A stretch of 64,000 nt of DNA from positions 173,449 through 237,448 of the forward strand of contig NZ_JACGVG010000028.1 of assembly GCF_014077095.1 (NCBI RefSeq), read 5' to 3'. Under the pieces are notes generated by a model. That model saw only the letters and a program-made list of their open reading frames with translations. It did not search any database and had not been told where the DNA came from. The translations under genes were made by a program, and so were the position numbers. Numbering within the stretch: the stretch's first letter is position 1; each line of letters starts with the position of its first letter. This DNA is from Colwellia sp. MB02u-6 (GTDB lineage: Bacteria > Pseudomonadota > Gammaproteobacteria > Enterobacterales > Alteromonadaceae). Below, piece by piece: positions 58,770 through 64,000 of the stretch.

Positions 58770-58804
58770 CTGCTTTTTGTCCGTTTGAATGCCTTGTTAT
58801 GTGC
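58770..58804 (-). other. attC site of cassette 6, interrupted
   Basis: Only the 5' half (minus strand GCACATAACAAGGCATTCAAA...) remains, matching the same half of the other attC sites (GTTATG, GGACAAA). The other half is replaced by sequence leading into the IS1111 remnant. Confidence 0.75.
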
Positions 58805-58839
58805 ATTCTTGGCATGAGGTATGACATGCACTGACTAAA

Positions 58840-59130
58840 TTATGCTACAGACAATGCTTGTTTTGCGGATTCTTTTCGCAAGAAAATTTCGACAATAATA
58901 AAAGCAAACGGAATAATAGAAGCTAAAAACAATGCTATCCAAGATAGAATAGACCAACCTTTTTTATTGGCTACAACAAATGATAGCGCAGTGTAAAACA
59001 TGAATAAAACACCATGAAACATACCAAGATAAGAAACGAATTCTCTGCTTATTAAACCAAGCGTAACACATAAAATAGCTAAGAATGACAACCCCTCAAC
59101 AACACTGATAATTCTGAAATATTTGAGCAT
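58840..59130 (-). CDS. DUF3817 membrane protein (integron cassette 6)
   Basis: 96 residues, three hydrophobic helices, with the DUF3817 motifs RIISVVEGLSFLAIL, SYLGMFHGVLFMFYT and KKGWSILSWIALFLASIIPF. Function of the family is unknown. It lies between two attC sites in the cassette array and reads away from the integrase, as a cassette gene should. Confidence 0.9.
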   Translation of the reverse strand: MLKYFRIISVVEGLSFLAILCVTLGLISREFVSYLGMFHGVLFMFYTALSFVVANKKGWSILSWIALFLASIIPFAFIIVEIFLRKESAKQALSVA

Positions 59131-59216
59131 GACACAACCTGTTTAGTTCTAACTTTATCATTGACCTAAACATAAAAAATTAAATGTTCAGGCTTACGGC
59201 TTATACACGTTTAACA

Positions 59217-59315
59217 CATAACGCCCAAATAGTAGGCAAAAAAACAGTTGGTTAAAATAGCGACGCAGGAGGAAGAACCAACTGTTTTTTGTCCTGATTA
59301 ATTTGCTTGTTATGT
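59217..59315 (-). other. attC site of cassette 5
   Basis: About 99 bases with ends CATAACAAGC and GGGCGTTATG (minus strand), and inner arms AAACAGTTGGTT / AACCAACTGTTT that would pair in the folded bottom strand. Unpaired central bases include GCGTCGC. It begins ten bases past the esterase stop codon. Confidence 0.9.
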
Positions 59316-59325
59316 ATTTTATCGA

Positions 59326-60228
59326 CTACTGTAATGGGTGCATCTTGAAAAACTCCCAAATCAACTTCGTTGCTGGGATTTCCGTATTTGTCTTACCTAA
59401 GCCAACCTTTTCAAGATCATCAGCGAGTTGCGAACCCGGCCATGTGTGCCCAGCGTCGTCTGAACGATAAAACACTACATCCCCCTCACTTTGGCAGTTC
59501 TGGTAAGAAACGCGAATAACAGAATCACTCACTGCTTCTAGTGCTGGCGAACCAGTGCATTGATTTGTACTTATCCAACCAGAGAGCGCTTCTTCTACAC
59601 CCATGCGCCAGTATGCGGTGGAGTCAGCTTGGTGTTTGTAGTGGTTTATCTTGTCTGCCTTACCATGAAAGGTGATCACAGGTACAGGCCGGCTCGGATT
59701 ACAGTCTTCTGGATACCGAACGCCTGCAACGGGACCGACCGCTGCAATAACATTGGAAAGATCACACGCCAACCGACTGCTCATCCGAGCGCCTCCAGAA
59801 AAACCAGTCGAATATATTCTAGTTGGGTCTATCGTGTAATGTTGGCCAATAGTGGCGAGTAGTTCTCTGACAAATAGAACATCGTCAACACACTTTTCAT
59901 GAAGGTCGACATTCCAAGTTACTATTTCGCCTTTCTTACGGTAGTATTTCGCTGCTGGACTTATAACAAAAAAATCTTCCAGCTCAGCGAGCTGTTCAAA
60001 TTCAGAGAGCATTGCTTGTCGATCTGGGGCCGAACCACTCCCATGAAAGTCGAGTACGAGTGGTGTCGGTTTACCTTTAATGTACGAAGATGGAATAAAT
60101 ATTCGCCATTGTCGCTCCACCCCGTTTACCGTTATCGACTCCAATTGTTCCACCGATTTAACTTGTGCGATAATTGCACTGCTGAAAATTGAAATGAGTA
60201 GAACCAGACTAACTCTTGTTTTCGACAT
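59326..60228 (-). CDS. Secreted LpqC-type alpha/beta-hydrolase (cassette 5)
   Basis: Esterase of the poly(3-hydroxybutyrate)-depolymerase/feruloyl-esterase group (LpqC-like). From ATG 60228 it has 300 residues with a signal peptide (MSKTRVSLVLLISIFSSAII-AQ). Oxyanion segment LVLDFHGSGSA near residue 56, nucleophile serine in YSTGFSGGARMSSRLACD near 140, histidine in DDAGHTWPG near 262. The frame continues to 60294 into attC sequence, so the ATG at 60228 is preferred. Intact cassette gene; substrate unknown. Base composition is less AT-rich than neighbouring cassettes. Confidence 0.9.
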   Translation of the reverse strand: MSKTRVSLVLLISIFSSAIIAQVKSVEQLESITVNGVERQWRIFIPSSYIKGKPTPLVLDFHGSGSAPDRQAMLSEFEQLAELEDFFVISPAAKYYRKKGEIVTWNVDLHEKCVDDVLFVRELLATIGQHYTIDPTRIYSTGFSGGARMSSRLACDLSNVIAAVGPVAGVRYPEDCNPSRPVPVITFHGKADKINHYKHQADSTAYWRMGVEEALSGWISTNQCTGSPALEAVSDSVIRVSYQNCQSEGDVVFYRSDDAGHTWPGSQLADDLEKVGLGKTNTEIPATKLIWEFFKMHPLQ

Positions 60229-60291
60229 AGACTCTATCCTCTTTGGTGATGTATCGATCAGTCTTGAATGTGCTATTTGATTCAGTAGATA

Positions 60292-60370
60292 CATAACGCC
60301 GCACTAAGCGGACTAAAACAATGGGTTAGAATGTGTAGCGAAGCGAAACGTAACCCACTGTTTTAGTTTA
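60292..60370 (-). other. attC site of cassette 4, overlapping its stop codon
   Basis: About 79 bases. The 3' end GCGGCGTTATGT and pairing arms (TAAAACAGTGGGTTA / TAACCCATTGTTTTA) are clear, with a second small hairpin CCGC / GCGG. The 5' box must be AATAAAC, inside the last codons of the phosphoribosyltransferase gene, whose stop codon is within the site. Confidence 0.75.
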
Positions 60371-60925
60371 TTTTAAGTGCCTTACCATGCAACTTTGCAT
60401 ACTTCACTAGCTTTGATACGTAAGGGACATTTCTTAATTTGTCTTGCCAAGGTAAGCCATACCCAACAAGCGAATCATCATTCGGCATTTCGAAAGCAAA
60501 ATATTGATGTATTGGAATATCAACTCGACTAGGTTTAACAAACAGCGTTGCGATTGATAACGACTTAATCTCATAGTTATCAGCTAAATACTTAATCAAA
60601 CGTTTCATTGTCCCACCAGACTCAATTGCATCGTCGATTACAATAACATCCTTACCTTCAATACCTATATTCTGGTGATAAACTATTTCTGATGAATTAT
60701 TACTATCACCAGGCGTATGTGGACATGAAATATAATCCATACAGACATCAAAACTTAACTCGCGTATTAAATCAGCCGTAAATAAGATTCCCCCGGAACA
60801 ACGCTAATGACAACTGCGTTGTGAAATTGAGCGCTGAGTTGTTTCGCAACGATTTGAACGCCTTCTTGAATTTGCTGTTTACTCAATACTAATTCGCCAA
60901 CATGTTCATTATTCATATAGCACAT
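60363..60925 (-). pseudogene. Hypoxanthine-type phosphoribosyltransferase, frameshifted (cassette 4)
   Basis: Two frames join to one Hpt-like purine salvage enzyme of ~187 residues. The first (from ATG 60925, or 60916) reads NNEHVGELVLSKQQIQEGVQ and NAVVISVVPG; the frame then shifts by one at a GGGGG run (60790-60794) to GILFTADLIRELSFDV, followed by the PRPP loop DVIVIDDAIESGGTM and FEMPNDDSLVGYGLPWQDK. All family motifs are present, so a single-base change is the only lesion. It could be true inactivation, strain variation, or a homopolymer sequencing error. Confidence 0.85.
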
Positions 60926-60935
60926 CACTCTGGTT

Positions 60936-60994
60936 GCATAACGCCCCATTAAGAGCCAACTGTTATTTGTCCTGCTTAAATGGCTTGTTAGGCA
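60936..60994 (-). other. Short attC site of cassette 3
   Basis: About 59 bases, the minimal attC size. Minus strand begins GCCTAACAAGCCATTTAAG and ends GGCGTTATGC, with pairing CATTTAAG / CTTAATGG. It encodes the last residues (MPNKPFKQDK) of the preceding cassette gene. Confidence 0.88.
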
Positions 60995-61476
60995 TTCTTA
61001 CTACAATATTAACAACATAATCCCTGTTTAATTTATTAATGCTCTCAGTATATAAACCAAATGCAGTTCTGATACACCAGTTTGAAATTTCACATTCTAT
61101 GATAATAATGTCATTGTCATCTTGTTTAGTACCAATAGCGAATAAGCTATTGCATTTACTTGGTTCCGTTGCATTATCGCCAACACACAAGAAAACAGTT
61201 TTTGGTTCCCAGTTGCACTTAGTATCTGGTGACAGTTCTTTTAAAGGGATATGTAGATTATGAAATATATAAGCCAGCTAAAAAATTATAATCTTTACAT
61301 TCTTTTGCTTTCGACAAAGCTACATATTGAACTTTAATTTTAAAATTTAAAGGCTCTGCAACATTACCTGAGATGTCTAAATATTGCTCGTCCACAATTT
61401 CATATGTAACGACATCAAATCTAGAGGAACAAGCAGCTAGTAAAATCATTATCGACATTAAGAGTGCACAGTGCAT
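60963..61476 (-). pseudogene. Lipoprotein gene, frameshifted (cassette 3)
   Basis: The first part (from 61476) is a lipoprotein signal MHCALLMSIMILLAACSS followed by ~50 residues. Removing one base near 61270 joins it in frame to IFHNLHIPLKELSPDTKC, WEPKTVFLCVGDNATEPSKC and IIIIECEISNWCIRTAFGL, ending in the attC. The full protein would be ~170 residues with at least six cysteines. No known family. A single lesion, as in the neighbouring cassette. Confidence 0.75.
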
Positions 61477-61481
61477 AAGAT

Positions 61482-61580
61482 GCCTAACGCCTCACTAAGA
61501 GGCAAAAAATAGTTGTTTAAAATTAGCGACGTAGGAGCAAAACCAACTGTTTTTTGTCCTGCTTTAATGACTTGTTATAT
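61482..61580 (-). other. attC site of cassette 2
   Basis: About 99 bases; minus strand starts ATATAACAAGTCATTAAAGC and ends AGGCGTTAGGC, with arms AAAACAGTTGGTT / AAACAACTATTTTTT. Very similar to the site at 59217. Confidence 0.9.
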
Positions 61581-61602
61581 TTCACCTTAATAATGCCATA
61601 CT

Positions 61603-62175
61603 TTATTGTTTTGGAAAATCATCGCTCTTAGCAAAACGAGAATAACCTTCGACCATTGCACGTACACATTTTCCTGGTGTTGGGCCACCATTCCAAATTC
61701 CTTTACATGGGGCTTCAATTAATTCTGGATATTTTTTCTTAACCCATTCTCTTGCCTGCCAAAAGACATCCAAGTCATTAGAGCTTGTTTCTACTGAAAT
61801 GATTTTCAAACCAGAGAATTTAATTTCGAAGGTGTCCGTAACGTTGAAATCAATACCTAAAGCAAGCATAAGATCATCTTGAACTGTTATAGAGCAACTT
61901 ATAAGGTCTAATTTCTTTGCTAAACATGGCTGACGTTTTATAATTTTGTAGTTACCACCTTCAGCCCATCCTTGATAAAATACGACATTGGGAATCGAAT
62001 CTTGTGCAAATGTTAACGCTGTTTCTAGTCGATCTTTTTCAAATGAATAAAAGGCATCAATCAAATTTTCAGATTTCTGCAAATCATTATAACTTGTAGA
62101 TTTATCTTCTGCGTTTGCAAATACGCACATGATTAATAGAAAAATAGCTAAATAAATGTTACAAACAGATCGCAT
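61603..62175 (-). CDS. Secreted protein of unknown function (cassette 2)
   Basis: 190 residues with a signal peptide (IYLAIFLLIMCVFANA) and two possible disulphide pairs among four cysteines after cleavage (RQPCLAKKLDLISCS, EAPCKGIWNGGPTPGKCV). I recognise no domain. Intact cassette gene in the array. Confidence 0.8.
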   Translation of the reverse strand: MRSVCNIYLAIFLLIMCVFANAEDKSTSYNDLQKSENLIDAFYSFEKDRLETALTFAQDSIPNVVFYQGWAEGGNYKIIKRQPCLAKKLDLISCSITVQDDLMLALGIDFNVTDTFEIKFSGLKIISVETSSNDLDVFWQAREWVKKKYPELIEAPCKGIWNGGPTPGKCVRAMVEGYSRFAKSDDFPKQ

Positions 62176-62250
62176 AATAATAATCCTCTTTTTAAATTAA
62201 ATTCCAACATTTTAAAGAGTGCCTTCGCCTTTAGGTGGAGTGACTCTGAA

Positions 62251-62350
62251 ATATAACGCCTACTTAAGCGGAAAAATATAGTTGGCTAAAATGTTGAACG
62301 GATTGAAAACAGCCAACTATATTTTTTCCGTTTGAAGTTCTTGTTATGTG
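62251..62350 (-). other. attC site of cassette 1
   Basis: About 100 bases; minus strand starts ACATAACAAGAACTTCAAAC and ends GTAGGCGTTATAT, with strong arms TATAGTTGGCT / AGCCAACTATA and TCCGCTT / AACGGA. Confidence 0.9.
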
Positions 62351-62393
62351 CTGTGTGAAACGTTTCATATATCAAATACTAGTAATAAGATAT

Positions 62394-62630
62394 TTATTTA
62401 CTAACGATCAATAAATCGTAAACAGGTACAAGAAAATTAGATGCTGTGGTTTTTTCTTTTACTTCATAGCCGTTTGGGCAAACCTTACCTGCTTCCTTGT
62501 AACAATCTTTTAAGAACTCTTCACATCTAACAGCGATACCTTGCTCCCCACTTGGAAGAAAGACTTTTTCAGAAGAAGTAGAACAGCCGATTAATAATAT
62601 AGAAAATATAATTAAACTTAGAAATGTCAT
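62394..62630 (-). CDS. Small lipoprotein (cassette 1, next to attI)
   Basis: 78 residues from ATG 62630: MTFLSLIIFSILLIGCSTSS, a lipobox with Cys16, then a short cysteine-containing domain (VRCEEFLKDCYKEAGKVC). AAGGAGG, a perfect Shine-Dalgarno, lies seven bases upstream; the frame to 62738 crosses attI and is rejected. It is the cassette nearest the integrase, hence the last integrated and best expressed. Confidence 0.85.
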   Translation of the reverse strand: MTFLSLIIFSILLIGCSTSSEKVFLPSGEQGIAVRCEEFLKDCYKEAGKVCPNGYEVKEKTTASNFLVPVYDLLIVSK

Positions 62631-62652
62631 ATTGTGAATAACCTCCTTGGCA

Positions 62653-62720
62653 CATAACAGTTTATTAGACGGATAAAATCCCACTTTCAATAAAGGTAAA
62701 TGTCCAGCTAATGTATATTT
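62653..62720 (-). other. Candidate attI recombination site
   Basis: Minus strand AATAAACTGTTATGTGCC holds a core with G^TTATG crossover at 62657/62658, directly before the first cassette, and an inverted AAC box beside it. ATCCCACTTT at 62678 recurs at 62807 and inverted at 62824; such repeats resemble the extra integrase-binding sites of attI1. Exact limits are inferred. Confidence 0.65.
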
Positions 62721-62783
62721 ATTCAAATAAATATACATAACTTAATATTAACATTCAACACGTTAATATTAAGTTATGTATAT
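62711..62783. repeat. Overlapping perfect palindromes between attI and integrase
   Basis: A 12-bp inverted repeat (62711-62722 with 62727-62738, 4-base loop) overlaps a 22-bp perfect inverted repeat (62731-62752 with 62762-62783, 9-base loop). They share 62731-62738, so only one hairpin can form at a time. The motif ATGTATA/TATACAT ends each arm. Confidence 0.85.
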
Positions 62784-62844
62784 GGCGATGTAGAAAGACA
62801 GATTAAATCCCGCTTTATACATAAAAGTGGGATATAAAGCTAAA

Positions 62845-62860
62845 CTGTATTTATATACAG
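62845..62860. promoter_or_regulatory. LexA (SOS) box of the integrase gene
   Basis: CTGTATTTATATACAG is a perfect CTGT-N8-ACAG LexA site. It ends 23 bases before the integrase ATG. SOS control of integron integrases is established in Vibrio and class 1 integrons. Confidence 0.88.
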
Positions 62861-62883
62861 CCCATCTTTAAGATTAATAATGA

Positions 62884-63840
62884 ATGATTATGAAATCTGA
62901 ATTTCTCTCACATATCAAAGAAACTATGTGGACGCTACGCCAAACGCACTATTGAGTCTTATTTATATTGGATTAAAGCCTATATTATCTTTCTTGGAAA
63001 AATACATCCAAACGATTGCCATGATAAGGAAGTTGAACAATTTCTTAGTTACCTTTCAAATAACTTAAATCTTGCCCCTAAATCTCAGGCGTTAGCATTA
63101 AATTCAGTTAACTACTTATAAGCATATTTTAATAAAGCCACTTAGCCTTGAATTACGTTTTAATAAATCTCGAGTAACACCAAAACTTCCCACAGTATTG
63201 ACAGCAGCAGAAGTCAAAGCGCTTTTGACGGCTGTAAATACAAATAACCTGTGATTGTGTCAATTAATGTATGGCAGTGGCTTGCGCTTAATGAAAGCGG
63301 TACGTCTGCGGGTTCAAGATATCAACTTTGATTATCACTGCATTGAAGTTTGGAATGGAAAAGCGGGTAAGTATCGAACCGTTACATTAGTCCCTGAGTT
63401 AACTGAGGCGCTAAAAAATCAAATATCACAGGTGAGCGCTTATTATGTATTAAGAATGCTGACTACTCTGGTGTCTATTTACCTTTTGCTTGAGCACGAA
63501 AATATCCGAGCGCAGCTAAAATATTTAATTGGCATTATTTATTTCCATCAAATCGAATATCGCTAGACCCTGAAGTCAATAAGTTAAGACGGCACCATAT
63601 GAATGTAACTGTTATTCAAAAGGCAATAAAAGTAGCATCAATGAAATCAAATATAAATAAAAACGTAACTTTTCACACCTTACGTCACTCTTTCGCGACT
63701 CATCTACTTTAAAGAGGTGCGACATTCGTACTGTGCAAGAACAATTGGGGCATAGCGACATTAGAACCACGCAACTATACACACATGTCATAGAGCGAGG
63801 TGAAAACGGTGTTATAAGCCCGTTATCGGCTTTAATATAA
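62884..63840 (+). pseudogene. intI: Integron integrase, multiply inactivated
   Basis: Tyrosine recombinase with all IntI landmarks over several frames. They are MKSEFLSHIKETM; RYAKRTIESYLYWIKAYI; YKHILIKPLSLELRFNKSR; MYGSGLRLMKAVRLRVQDIN (first catalytic Arg); NADYSGVYLPFA-x-ARKYPSAAK, the insert unique to integron integrases; [33 protein letters not shown] (His-x-x-Arg); and [20 protein letters not shown] (nucleophile Tyr). Lesions: frameshifts near 62930, 63115, 63445 and 63715, and in-frame stops at about 63253 (TGA), 63497 (TGA/TAG zone) and 63710 (TAA). Ends TAA 63840. It cannot make active enzyme. Confidence 0.93.
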
Positions 63841-64000
63841 GAAGTTACAGCCTACTGGCTATGTTTTAATTACGGCGCTAATGACTATTGAATAAAATTT
63901 AAATAAATAAACTCACAGGCTAAGAAAATAACTCTATATTTTGAAAAATTCTGTTTGAATAATGAAGGAGGATATCACTAGATTTTGGATTTTGGATTTT
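63841..64000. other. Downstream of intI, no gene identified
   Basis: A small hairpin (CAGCCTACTGGCTA) follows the integrase stop. AAGGAGG near 63964 could serve a gene beyond the window. Direct TTTTGGATTTTGGATTTT repeat at the edge. Confidence 0.35.

Noticed and set aside
62631..62738. Longer start for the cassette 1 lipoprotein
   Set aside because: The extension crosses attI and a palindrome; a perfect AAGGAGG precedes ATG 62630, which begins a proper lipoprotein signal.
58700..62760. Spaced ~100-bp repeats considered as REP/ERIC or MITE copies
   Set aside because: Their conserved ends (ATAAC ... GTTAT), position after each ORF and adjacency to intI identify them as attC sites instead.
62884..63840. 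Integrase considered as XerC/D or phage integrase
   Set aside because: The extra segment VYLPFA/ARKYPSAAK between the core motifs is found only in integron integrases, and attC sites lie next to it.

Overview
The window is AT-rich and its gene order and protein families point to a marine gammaproteobacterium of the Alteromonadales, most like Colwellia or Thalassotalea. The evidence is the conserved yceD-rpmF-plsX-fabDG-acpP-fabF-pabC-mltG-tmk-holB-pilZ-tatD block, a prpB-prpC-acnD-prpF methylcitrate operon, rne divergent from rluC, and short intergenic repeats with TACC-type inverted ends. This is inference from content; no 16S or tRNA gene is present.

Positions 1-28200 are mostly ordinary core genome, nearly all on the minus strand: pepN (3' end cut by the window), an NhaC antiporter, prc-proQ, yebR, the propionate (methylcitrate) operon with its GntR/FCD regulator and three TGTCGACA palindromes, a fused SpmA/SpmB-type membrane protein, and the fatty-acid, folate and DNA-replication cluster. 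fabH is absent from its usual place between plsX and fabD.

Positions 28200-32240 hold a 2.4-kb decayed insert between maf and rluC, bracketed by two 153-bp repeats and containing a broken secreted-protein gene and a broken CBS-domain gene. rne, a low-molecular-weight phosphatase, glpD and glpR follow. glpK survives only as a 5' fragment.

Positions 40700-55100 are accessory but mostly intact: an RcsF-like lipoprotein, metY, an isochorismatase-fold hydrolase, a cysteine-cluster protein, secreted msrA, a dCache chemoreceptor, a DUF4097/TolB-TPR pair, oleate hydratase and an unidentified membrane-anchored protein. Positions 55100-58700 are an insertion-sequence graveyard of IS110/IS1111 fragments surrounding an intact BLUF photoreceptor gene.

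The most interesting part is 58700-63840, a chromosomal integron. A heavily mutated integron integrase (plus strand) still has a textbook LexA/SOS box and an attI-like site. Divergent from it, on the minus strand, lie six gene cassettes, each followed by an attC site: two lipoproteins (one frameshifted), a secreted protein, a frameshifted phosphoribosyltransferase, a secreted esterase and a DUF3817 membrane protein. The last attC is interrupted next to an IS1111-type remnant. The control region between integrase and array has overlapping, mutually exclusive perfect palindromes that the standard integron model does not explain.
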